The position numbers and the translations under genes are program-made. A stretch of 15,024 nucleotides of DNA from Flavobacteriaceae bacterium. GTDB lineage: Bacteria > Bacteroidota > Bacteroidia > Flavobacteriales > Flavobacteriaceae. Of the stretch, positions 8,091 through 15,024 are shown in pieces. The stretch is taken from NCBI GenBank assembly GCA_023301205.1, contig JALZVC010000081.1, positions 1 through 15,024 on the forward strand. Direction: 5' to 3'. The notes under the pieces were generated by a model. That model was not told the DNA's origin and made no database searches. It was given only the letters and a program-made list of their open reading frames with translations. How positions within the stretch are numbered: position 1 is the stretch's first letter; each line of letters begins with the position of its first letter.

Positions 8091-9662
8091 ATGAAAAACA
8101 CAAAATTTTTATTTGTCTTTCTTTTGATGACTGCGCTCTTTGCAAGCTGTGACGACGATGATCGAGATACTACATTTGTTAACGATATTGCATTACCATC
8201 AAATCTGGAGTTGATTGTCACCTTAACACAGGACAATACAGGCATCGTTACGTTCACTCCCTCAGGTGAGAGTGTTTCAGTTTTTACCATAGATTTTGGT
8301 GACAGTAGTGAACCAGTAGATTTAGCGCTAGGTGAATCAATTGCTAACACCTATGAAGAAGGATCATTCACTGTCACTGTGACCGGAGCAAATTTAAACG
8401 GTGAGACAACTTCTATAACTAGAGAATTAATGGTTTCGTTTTTACCACCAGAAAATCTTGAAGTTACCATAACTCCTGTATCTGGAGATGCGTTTTCCAT
8501 TCAAGTGTCTGCTACCGCAGATTTAGCTGTTGGTTTTGAAGTCTTTTTCGATGATGTTGAGAATGAAATAGCTACACCGCTTATGTTAGGAGAAACAGCT
8601 ACACATACGTATGCAGAAGTAGGTACTTTTAATGTGAGAGTTATTGCACTTGCAGGAGGCGCTGCAACGGTTCAAGAAATAGTGGAAGTAGTGATTGAAA
8701 ACCCTGTCTTATTACCAATAGATTTTGAATCTACAACCATTGAATATTCTTTTATTGATTTTGGTGGAGCGGTTACAAGCATAGTAGATAATCCTCTGCC
8801 AACAGGAGAGAATACAAGTGCTACTGTAGCACAATTCTTTAAAGAAGCTGGTGCAGAAACTTTTGCTGGGACAGTAAACGAATTGGGAGGCCCTATTGAT
8901 TTTAGCGAATTTCAAAGTCTAAGTATATCATCTTTATCTCCATTACCAGCAGGTAGTACCGTATTGCTTAAAATCGAGAATGGTACTGATCCTGATATTT
9001 CTTCAGAAATAAGTGCTGTAACCACAGTAACTGATGGGTGGGAAACACTATTTTTTGATTTTAGTGGAGCAGATTTAACACAAGAATATTCGAGAATAAT
9101 TGTCTTTTTTGACTTCGGAAATGTCGGAGATGGAAGTACCTTCTTTTTTGACAATTTAGCCCTTTCAGAAGGTCCAGGAAATACGGGTGCTGGTGTCGAA
9201 TTTCCAGTAGACTTTGAAGATCCAAGTTTAGATTTCGGATTAATTGGTTTTGAAGGAGCAGAATCTACAATTGAACCTAACCCTTTTATGACGGGTATTA
9301 ATACAAGTGCGGCAGTAGTACAAACTACTAAAACAGAAGGCGCACAATTTTTTGCAGGAACTTTCTTTGATCTAGATACCCCAATAGACTTTTCTGGTAC
9401 GCAGTCGGTTGCTGTCGATTCTTGGTCGCCAAAAGCAAACATTCCTGTTCGATTAGCAATAGAAAATCAAGTAACGGGCAACCAAATTTTTGTAGATGTC
9501 AATACCACAGTTGAAGATACTTGGGAGACTCTAGTATTTGATTTTGCAGGTTTAGTGGATCCAGCAGTTGATTATGATAGAGTAGTTATATTCTTTGAGT
9601 TTGTTCCAGATTTACCTGGAGATGGTTCTACATACTTTTATGACAATCTTAGATTACAGTAA
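8091..9662 (+). CDS. PKD and beta-sandwich surface glycan-binding lipoprotein (SusE-position)
   Basis: A 523-residue non-catalytic lipoprotein in the place where SusE/SGBP-type proteins occur. The lipobox Cys20 (ALFASC) is followed by DDDD, an acidic surface-export type N-terminus. The modules are a PKD-like domain at about 34-115 (FTIDFGDSSEP, TYEEGSFTVTVTGAN), a second, degenerate PKD-like domain at about 117-205 (FEVFFDD, HTYAEVGTFNVRVIA), and two tandem homologous beta-sandwich modules at about 209-361 and 372-523. Each module begins with a P-[IV]-DFE motif. Each also contains TGxNTSAxVxQ, then FAGT, then a DxWETLxFDF strand, and ends in DGSTxFxDNL. No glycosidase motif is visible. The likely role is capturing laminarin at the surface for SusCD and the GH16. 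The first PKD module is also found, related in sequence, in the following GH16. It sits 10 nt after susD and 15 nt before the GH16 gene. Confidence 0.8.
   Translation: MKNTKFLFVFLLMTALFASCDDDDRDTTFVNDIALPSNLELIVTLTQDNTGIVTFTPSGESVSVFTIDFGDSSEPVDLALGESIANTYEEGSFTVTVTGANLNGETTSITRELMVSFLPPENLEVTITPVSGDAFSIQVSATADLAVGFEVFFDDVENEIATPLMLGETATHTYAEVGTFNVRVIALAGGAATVQEIVEVVIENPVLLPIDFESTTIEYSFIDFGGAVTSIVDNPLPTGENTSATVAQFFKEAGAETFAGTVNELGGPIDFSEFQSLSISSLSPLPAGSTVLLKIENGTDPDISSEISAVTTVTDGWETLFFDFSGADLTQEYSRIIVFFDFGNVGDGSTFFFDNLALSEGPGNTGAGVEFPVDFEDPSLDFGLIGFEGAESTIEPNPFMTGINTSAAVVQTTKTEGAQFFAGTFFDLDTPIDFSGTQSVAVDSWSPKANIPVRLAIENQVTGNQIFVDVNTTVEDTWETLVFDFAGLVDPAVDYDRVVIFFEFVPDLPGDGSTYFYDNLRLQ
8715..9659 (+). 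repeat. Tandem duplicated ~152-residue beta-sandwich modules
   Basis: Two in-frame copies, codons 209-361 (8715-9173) and 372-523 (9204-9659), align over their whole length. PIDFES pairs with PVDFED, TGENTSATVAQF with TGINTSAAVVQT, ETFAGT with QFFAGT, PIDFSEFQSLSI with PIDFSGTQSVAV, and GWETLFFDFSGADL with TWETLVFDFAGLVD. RIIVFFDF pairs with RVVIFFEF, and GDGSTFFFDNL with GDGSTYFYDNL. The repeat is clear at protein level but not conserved in DNA, so the duplication is old. A third copy is at 14486-14962. Confidence 0.85.
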
Positions 9663-9677
9663 ATAAAATAAAAAAAG

Positions 9678-11336
9678 ATGAAAAATTTAAAATATTTAGT
9701 TTTAGCCATATCATTTTTAGTACTGGGTTGTGAAGTTGACGACCCAAGTATAGGTGATATTACTGCTCCTAGTAATTTGCAGATTAGTGTAGAAGTTGCT
9801 CAAGACAACTCTGGTAACGTTACTGTAACTCCAGTTGCAGACGATGCAATTAATTTTCACGTGTTTTTTCTAGAAGATGCCGATCCGGTAGTACTTTTAG
9901 AAGGTGAAACTGCAGAATTTAGATATACGCAATCAGGTCAGTTTCAGCAAATCATTCAAGTTATTGCTTTTGGTAGAGGCGGAGTTAGCTCAAGTGATAC
10001 CGTAACTATCGATCTTGATGTTACACTTTCCATAGATCCCTTAATCTTAAGCCTCATTGCAGGTGATGGTTCTAAGAGTTGGGTGTGGGATTCTTCAAAT
10101 GCAGGACATTTTGGGGTAGGAGATCCTGCTGAAGATTTTCCAAATTTCTTTTCTGCTGGACCTAATGAATTAAATCCTTGTCTTTATGATGATGTTTTAA
10201 CTTTTAGCTTTGATGAAAATAATAATTTCACTTATGTATTAGAAAATCAAGGTGAAACGTTCATAAACTGGGCAGAAGTAACAAGATTTTTCCCAGATGC
10301 ATCTCCGCAAGAGTTTGTGGATGAGTGTCGAGATATAGCAGATCAAATAGAGTTTCAGACCAGCTTTGTAATCATAGAAAATGCAGAAACTGGAGCTTTA
10401 GAATTTGATGTTGAAAATAGCACTATGTCTTATTGGTCTGGAGCGATGGAATACGAAATTATAGAGCTAACAGAAAATAGATTAACGGTTAGGGGTTTAC
10501 AACAACCTTTTAATGATCCAACTGGTGGTTTACTAGCTTGGTATCACACGTTTGTTCCAGTAGGAGGAGGTGATGATAATCCGCCGCCACCTCCAACAGA
10601 TTGTGATTCGGGTCTAACTGGCGCTGTGGGTAGTGGTAATAATGATGTGTTAGTATGGTCAGATGAGTTTGATGAAGATGGAGCGCCTTGTAGTGATAAT
10701 TGGGTATATAATATAGGAACAGGTGATAATGGATGGGGCAATGGCGAATCACAATTTTACACAGACCGCTTAGACAATGTAGTAGTGGAAGATGGAATGT
10801 TAAACATTACCGCAAGAAGAGAAAATTTTAGTGGGAGTGAGTATACATCTGGTAGAATTTTCACTCAAGATAAGTTTGAATTCACCTTTGGACGAGTAGA
10901 AATACGAGCTAAGCTTCCTACAGGTGGTGGTACTTGGCCAGCATTATGGATGTTAGGGGCAGATATTGATACAAACCCTTGGCCTGCTGCAGGTGAAATG
11001 GATATTATGGAGCACGTAGGTAACAGCCAAGATGAAATATTCTCAACACTACATTTTCCTGGAGCTTCTGGTGGAAATGCAATGGGCAGCTCTACCATTA
11101 TTCCTGGAGTTTCTAATGATTTTCATATTTACAGTATCGATTGGACAGAAGAAAATATGATCTTCTCTATTGATGGTACACCGTTTTATGTGTTTAACAA
11201 CAGTCCTAATTTACCTTTTGATAAAGATTTTTTCTTAATTTTTAATGTAGCCATGGGTGGCACATTTGGCGGCAATATAGACACTGCTTTTACAGAGTCT
11301 ACGATGTCAGTTGATTATGTAAGAGTATACCAGTAA
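9678..11336 (+). CDS. Multidomain GH16 endo-beta-1,3-glucanase (laminarinase) lipoprotein
   Basis: A 552-residue secreted enzyme expected to cut beta-1,3-glucan internally. The lipobox Cys18 (VLGC) is followed by EVDD, suggesting export to the cell surface. A PKD-like module (about 28-108) is related to the first PKD module of the preceding protein: PSNLQISVEVAQDNSGNVTV against PSNLELIVTLTQDNTGIVTF. A lipocalin-like region at about 112-294 follows (SWVWD, GHFGVG, LYDDVLTFSF), then a Pro-rich linker (PPPPP near 300-305). The GH16 domain runs from about 325 to 552, beginning LVWSDEFDE. The catalytic signature is GEMDIME with E440 as nucleophile, D442 and E445 as acid/base. The extra residue in ExDxxE is the beta-bulge form of laminarinases and agarases rather than the ExDxE of lichenases. 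WPALWML and RIFTQDKFEFTFGRVEIRAK are typical laminarinase segments. The start is preceded by an A-rich stretch; the stop is one nucleotide before the GH3 start. Confidence 0.92.
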   Translation: MKNLKYLVLAISFLVLGCEVDDPSIGDITAPSNLQISVEVAQDNSGNVTVTPVADDAINFHVFFLEDADPVVLLEGETAEFRYTQSGQFQQIIQVIAFGRGGVSSSDTVTIDLDVTLSIDPLILSLIAGDGSKSWVWDSSNAGHFGVGDPAEDFPNFFSAGPNELNPCLYDDVLTFSFDENNNFTYVLENQGETFINWAEVTRFFPDASPQEFVDECRDIADQIEFQTSFVIIENAETGALEFDVENSTMSYWSGAMEYEIIELTENRLTVRGLQQPFNDPTGGLLAWYHTFVPVGGGDDNPPPPPTDCDSGLTGAVGSGNNDVLVWSDEFDEDGAPCSDNWVYNIGTGDNGWGNGESQFYTDRLDNVVVEDGMLNITARRENFSGSEYTSGRIFTQDKFEFTFGRVEIRAKLPTGGGTWPALWMLGADIDTNPWPAAGEMDIMEHVGNSQDEIFSTLHFPGASGGNAMGSSTIIPGVSNDFHIYSIDWTEENMIFSIDGTPFYVFNNSPNLPFDKDFFLIFNVAMGGTFGGNIDTAFTESTMSVDYVRVYQ

Positions 11337-11337
11337 G

Positions 11338-13650
11338 ATGAAGAGAAACACAATACATATAATTATTTTCTGGTTCATTCTTCTAAATGTGGCTTGTCAA
11401 AGCAATCATACTAATCTGCCAGTAGCTATTACTGCAGAAAATGTGGATGCAGTAGGACAATCCATAGATGAGAAAGTAGCGGCACTTTTAGATAAAATGA
11501 CCTTAGAAGAAAAGATAGGTCAAATGAACCAATACAACGGTTTTTGGGATTTTACAGGCCCAGGACCATCTGATGGTGAAGCTGCAAAAAAATACGATCA
11601 TTTAAAAAAGGGTTATGTAGGTTCTATGCTTAACGTGAGAGGTGTAAAAGATGTAAGAGCGGTACAGAAGATGGCCGTCGAGCAATCTCGATTAGGAATA
11701 CCATTAATTATAGGCTTTGACGTAATTCATGGATATAAAACGATTAGCCCAATTCCATTAGCAGAATCTGCAAGTTGGGATCTAGAAGCAATTAAAAAAT
11801 CTGCAGCTATGGCGGCAAAAGAAGCTTCTGCTGCGGGTATTAACTGGACGTTTGCGCCTATGGTAGATATATCTAGAGATGCAAGGTGGGGTAGAGTAAT
11901 GGAAGGTGCTGGTGAAGATCCATATCTAGGTAGTAAAATTGCAACCGCGAGAGTAAAAGGATTTCAAGGTGACGACCTTACTACAAATAATACTATAGCA
12001 GCTTGTGCTAAACATTTTGCGGCTTATGGTTTTGCTGAAGGTGGTAGGGATTATAATACCGCAGATGTAGGACTATCTACACTAAATAATATGATTTTTC
12101 CGCCATTTATTGCGGCTAAAGAAGCTGGTGTAATGACATTTATGAACTCATTTAATGAGCTTAATGGTGTGCCAGCAACTGGAGATAAATATTTACAAAG
12201 AGATATTTTAAAAGGTAAATGGGGCTTTGAAGGTTTTGTAGTATCAGATTGGGGTTCAATAACCGAAATGATCGCACACGGTCACGCAAAGGATGGAGTT
12301 CACGCGGCAGAGTTAGCCGTAAAAGCAGGTTCAGATATGGATATGGAATCGTACCTGTATGTAAATGAATTAGCAAAACTGATAAAAGAAGGTAAAGTAA
12401 ATGAAGAACTTATCGAAGATGCTGCCAGACGTATTCTTAAAGTGAAATTTGAGTTAGGCCTTTTTGATGATCCATACAAATATTTAGATGAGGCAAGAGA
12501 AGCAGAAGTAACTGGAAGCGTCGAAATTATGGACGCCAGCCTAGATATGGCTAAAAAGTCAATTGTCTTATTAAAGAATCAAAATGAGCTACTTCCACTT
12601 AAAAAGAACGGTCAAAAAATTGCAGTGATAGGGGCTTTTGCAGATGATAAGACCAGTCCTTTAGGTAATTGGCGTCTTGCGGCAGAAGAGAATTCTGCTG
12701 TATCTTTATTAGAAGGCTTAAAAAGCTATACTGGAAATACAATTTCATATACTAAAGGAGCAGATGTAAGTATAGGTGAAACACCCTTTGCTACAGAGGT
12801 TATTATTAACGAGACTGATATCTCTGGTTTTGCAGCAGCAATAGAAAATGCTAGAACAGCAGATGTTGTGTTAATGATGTTAGGAGAGCACGGTATGCAG
12901 AGTGGCGAAGGGCGAAGTCGCACGAGTTTAGATTTACCTGGCGTTCAGCAAGAATTATTAGAAGAAGTGTATAAAGTAAATAAGAACATTGTTCTTGTGC
13001 TAACTAACGGTAGACCATTAGCAATTACTTGGGCAGATGCCCATATTCCTGCGATTTTAGAAACTTGGCACTTAGGCTCTCAAAGCGGTAATGCCATTGC
13101 GCAGGTACTTTATGGAGACTATAATCCAAGTGGTAAATTACCTGTAACTTTTCCAAGAAGTGTAGGGCAAGTTCCTCTGTATTATAATTACAAGAATACG
13201 GGAAGACCATTACTTCCAGGTAAAGATGTAGTTTTTTGGTCACACTATTCAGATCAAGAAAATACTCCTTTATATCCTTTTGGTTATGGCTTGAGTTACA
13301 CCTCTTTTGACTTCGGAAATGTGACATTAAAAAATAACTACACTTCAAAAAAGAATATTTCGGCAACAATTACAATTACAAATACTGGCAATGTAGACGG
13401 AAAAGAAGTGGTACAATTATATCTCCACGATATGTACGCATCTGTTACCAGACCAATGAAAGAATTGAAAAGCTTTGATCTTGTCGCTATTCCGGCTGGT
13501 ACTTCTAAAGAAGTAACATTTACCCTTACAGATAAAGAGCTTGGTTTTTATAATAATCAAGGCGAATGGATTGTTGAGCCAGGTGACTTTGAGCTGTTTA
13601 TAGGTAATGATGCCAACACAACGAATAAGGTAAAATTTACTATTAACTAA
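11338..13650 (+). CDS. bglX: GH3 beta-glucosidase, BglX type
   Basis: A 770-residue family 3 glycosidase, close in length and layout to E. coli BglX. It removes glucose from the non-reducing end of beta-glucan oligosaccharides. The N-terminus is a lipoprotein signal with Cys20 (LNVACQSN). No acidic residues follow the Cys, so a periplasmic-facing anchor is expected. The N-terminal barrel contains KIGQMNQYNGF, DVIHGYKT, RWGRVMEGAGEDPYL and KHFAAYG (K225-H226). The nucleophile motif is GFVVSDWGS, with D304. The alpha/beta sandwich contains GEHGMQSGEGRSR, in which E524 is the probable acid/base. The C-terminal fibronectin-III-like domain includes GKEVVQLYLHDM and RPMKELKSF. All usual blocks are present. 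It starts one nucleotide after the first GH16 and its stop overlaps the start of the second GH16, so translation is probably coupled. Confidence 0.95.
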   Translation: MKRNTIHIIIFWFILLNVACQSNHTNLPVAITAENVDAVGQSIDEKVAALLDKMTLEEKIGQMNQYNGFWDFTGPGPSDGEAAKKYDHLKKGYVGSMLNVRGVKDVRAVQKMAVEQSRLGIPLIIGFDVIHGYKTISPIPLAESASWDLEAIKKSAAMAAKEASAAGINWTFAPMVDISRDARWGRVMEGAGEDPYLGSKIATARVKGFQGDDLTTNNTIAACAKHFAAYGFAEGGRDYNTADVGLSTLNNMIFPPFIAAKEAGVMTFMNSFNELNGVPATGDKYLQRDILKGKWGFEGFVVSDWGSITEMIAHGHAKDGVHAAELAVKAGSDMDMESYLYVNELAKLIKEGKVNEELIEDAARRILKVKFELGLFDDPYKYLDEAREAEVTGSVEIMDASLDMAKKSIVLLKNQNELLPLKKNGQKIAVIGAFADDKTSPLGNWRLAAEENSAVSLLEGLKSYTGNTISYTKGADVSIGETPFATEVIINETDISGFAAAIENARTADVVLMMLGEHGMQSGEGRSRTSLDLPGVQQELLEEVYKVNKNIVLVLTNGRPLAITWADAHIPAILETWHLGSQSGNAIAQVLYGDYNPSGKLPVTFPRSVGQVPLYYNYKNTGRPLLPGKDVVFWSHYSDQENTPLYPFGYGLSYTSFDFGNVTLKNNYTSKKNISATITITNTGNVDGKEVVQLYLHDMYASVTRPMKELKSFDLVAIPAGTSKEVTFTLTDKELGFYNNQGEWIVEPGDFELFIGNDANTTNKVKFTIN

Positions 13651-14408
13651 TGAGAAGGATCGTTTTTTTCATATCAATTTTAAATCTCACAGCCTGCAAT
13701 GCGCAGCCGGAGGTGATATTTGAAGAAAATTTTGATGGTAATTCATTAAATCTTACACATTGGAACTATGAACTTGGCGATGGTTGTCCTGCATTATGTG
13801 GATGGGGGAATGACGAATTACAATTATACACCAAAGAAAATGTGGTAGTACGGGATGGTAATTTGGTTATCACAGCAAGCAAAAAAGATGGATTACATTA
13901 TTCTGGAAGAATAACTACAAAAGACAAAGTAGAATTCACCTACGGAACAATAGAAGTTAGAGCAAAACTTGCTACAGGCAAAGGGCTATGGCCAGCATTT
14001 TGGATGTTAGGTTCCAATATTGACGAAGCCATATGGCCCGCTTGTGGTGAGATTGACATTATGGAATATGTAGGCAGAGAGCCACACGTGGTGTTTACAT
14101 CCCTGCACACTACCTCTAGCTCAGGTGAGACCGTGAATACCAAGAGGACGCGTATAGAAAACATTGAGGAAGGTTTTCATACCTATAAAGCAGAATGGAC
14201 TAAAGATCATATTACTTTTTTTGTTGACAATACAGAGGTATATACCTATAATCCAGCTCTTAAAAATGTAGAAAATTGGCCTTTTGATCAACCATTTTAT
14301 TTGTTGGCAAATCTCGCTATTGGCGGCAAATTTGGTGGTCGCGAAGTAGATCAAACCATTTTCCCAGAAGAGTACCTAATAGATTATATAAAGATTACTA
14401 AACCTTAA
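13650..14408 (+). CDS. Compact GH16 endo-beta-1,3-glucanase (laminarinase)
   Basis: A single-domain 252-residue GH16 enzyme. The first 16 residues form a signal peptide with a lipobox ending LTAC (Cys16). It is followed by NAQPEV with no acidic export signal, so it is more likely periplasmic than surface exposed. The catalytic domain begins directly (VIFEENFDG) and carries GEIDIMEYVG with E134 nucleophile, D136 and E139 acid/base, again the laminarinase-type ExDxxE. GWGNDELQLYT, VEFTYGTIEVRAKL and WPAFWML match the sister enzyme, but the PKD and lipocalin-like modules are missing. There are two Cys in the GDGCPALCGWG loop, which in the first GH16 is replaced by GTGDNGWG. The ATG overlaps the GH3 stop by one base (TAATG). 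A division of labour, with surface cutting by the modular GH16 and periplasmic cutting by this one, is an inference. Confidence 0.93.
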   Translation: MRRIVFFISILNLTACNAQPEVIFEENFDGNSLNLTHWNYELGDGCPALCGWGNDELQLYTKENVVVRDGNLVITASKKDGLHYSGRITTKDKVEFTYGTIEVRAKLATGKGLWPAFWMLGSNIDEAIWPACGEIDIMEYVGREPHVVFTSLHTTSSSGETVNTKRTRIENIEEGFHTYKAEWTKDHITFFVDNTEVYTYNPALKNVENWPFDQPFYLLANLAIGGKFGGREVDQTIFPEEYLIDYIKITKP

Positions 14409-14419
14409 ATACTAATATT

Positions 14420-15024
14420 ATGAAAAAGATTATTACACTTTTTATTGCAGTAATGCTTACAACGCTCGGTTTTGCTCAAATGGCACCCATCGATTTTGAG
14501 GCTGGTGGTAACGGAGCTGACTGGACTTGGAACGTATTTGAGAATGATGATGATCCAGATTTAGAGATTGTCGCAAATCCTGATCCTTCAGGAATAAATA
14601 CATCTGCTACAGTTGCTCAGTTTACTGCTAGAGGTGCTGGACAGCCTTTTGCTGGCGTAGAATCTATGCACGGCAGCGATATTGGTACTTTTGATCTTAC
14701 AGCTGCAAACGCAACACTAAATATTATGGTGTATAAAACCAAAATTAGTGATATAGGTTTAAAATTTGCTACACCATCTGGTGGAGCACAGCCAGAACTT
14801 AGAGTGGCTAATACTTTAATAAACCAATGGGAGATGATCACTATAGATTTCTCTAGCCAAATAGGCTTAGGTGAAACTACAGGTTTAGACCAAATTATTA
14901 TTTTCCCAGACTTTATTGATAGACCTGCAGATGATATCATCTTTTTTGATAATATCACTTTTGGAGCACAAGTTATTGGATCTGTTGGATTACCAGTAGA
15001 TTTTGAGTTAGATGCTGGTGATTA
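14420..15024 (+). CDS. Secreted protein with repeated glucan-locus beta-sandwich modules (3' truncated)
   Basis: The open frame begins at ATG 14420, 11 nt after the GH16 stop, and runs off the window end after 201 codons. It starts with a signal peptide cleaved after LGFAQ (about residue 20) with no lipobox, unlike the preceding four genes. Residues 23-181 form one module homologous to the two C-terminal modules of the PKD lipoprotein: APIDFEAG, SGINTSATVAQF, PFAGV, WEMITIDFSSQ, QIIIFPDF and DDIIFFDNI. A second copy begins at about 191 (GLPVDFELDAGD), where the window stops. It is probably a non-catalytic or multimodular beta-glucan-binding protein of the same operon, but a catalytic or type IX secretion domain further downstream cannot be excluded. 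Confidence 0.8.
   Translation, partial: MKKIITLFIAVMLTTLGFAQMAPIDFEAGGNGADWTWNVFENDDDPDLEIVANPDPSGINTSATVAQFTARGAGQPFAGVESMHGSDIGTFDLTAANATLNIMVYKTKISDIGLKFATPSGGAQPELRVANTLINQWEMITIDFSSQIGLGETTGLDQIIIFPDFIDRPADDIIFFDNITFGAQVIGSVGLPVDFELDAGD
14486..14962 (+). repeat. Third copy of the beta-sandwich module
   Basis: Codons 23-181 of the last gene align with the modules encoded at 8715-9173 and 9204-9659. The core nonapeptide NTSATVAQF is identical to that of the first copy. The codons differ (AATACATCTGCTACAGTTGC here, AATACAAGTGCTACTGTAGC there), so the similarity is preserved at protein level. A fourth copy starts at 14990 and is cut by the window end. Confidence 0.8.

Noticed and set aside
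8912..9442. A 176-codon open frame on the minus strand.
   Set aside because: It is fully antisense to the PKD lipoprotein, has no start context or signal, and its composition (many Ser, Lys, Pro) is the shadow of the AT-rich plus-strand codons. The plus-strand frame shows clear duplicated domains.
10570..10600. GC-rich Pro-codon run (CCGCCGCCACCTCCA) as a possible frameshift or repeat site.
   Set aside because: The frame stays open through it and it encodes a normal Pro-rich linker between the lipocalin-like region and the GH16 domain.
13025..13369. Minus-strand open frame of 114 codons inside the GH3 gene.
   Set aside because: It overlaps conserved GH3 blocks on the plus strand and has no recognisable domain or promoter of its own.
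14617..14958. A 113-codon minus-strand frame at the right end, where no stop-closed plus-strand frame is present.
   Set aside because: The plus-strand frame from 14420 has a signal peptide and a module homologous to the PKD lipoprotein, and is open only because the window ends. The minus frame is its shadow.

Overview
The window comes from a Bacteroidota genome, most likely a marine member of the Flavobacteriaceae. It is AT-rich, its starts are preceded by A-rich stretches rather than Shine-Dalgarno sites, it carries a SusC/SusD pair, and its lipoproteins have the C-SDDF / C-DDDD type N-termini of flavobacterial surface lipoproteins. Everything from about 500 to the right edge lies on the plus strand and reads as one polysaccharide utilization locus (PUL). 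The enzymes point to a beta-1,3-glucan of the laminarin type.

Layout. 1-143 is the 3' end of an unrelated hydrolase gene (probably CocE/NonD family). 144-497 is non-coding. It holds a strong hairpin, signs of a short minus-strand transcript ending at that hairpin, a perfect 14-bp palindrome, and the leader of the next gene. 498-3311 encodes a membrane-bound beta-propeller/Y_Y_Y/HTH regulator. 3312-3559 is the presumed control region of the PUL operon, with four copies of an ACYACAAY motif and other direct repeats. From 3560 the genes are almost contiguous (gaps of 3, 10, 15, 1, -1 and 11 nt): susC, susD, a PKD/beta-sandwich surface lipoprotein, a modular GH16 lipoprotein, a BglX-type GH3, a compact GH16, and a gene cut by the window end that repeats the beta-sandwich domain of the PKD lipoprotein.

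How the genes fit together (inference from family knowledge). The regulator senses glucan oligosaccharides in the periplasm and activates the operon. The PKD lipoprotein, SusD and the modular GH16 would sit on the cell surface, capture glucan and cut it. SusC imports the oligosaccharides. The compact GH16 and the GH3, whose lipoprotein N-termini lack the acidic export signal, would finish the degradation to glucose in the periplasm. A laminarin PUL is not a new system. The less explained parts are the roughly 155-residue beta-sandwich module shared by the two non-catalytic proteins, the lipocalin-like insert in the first GH16, the repeat cluster ahead of susC, and the possible small RNA upstream of the regulator.
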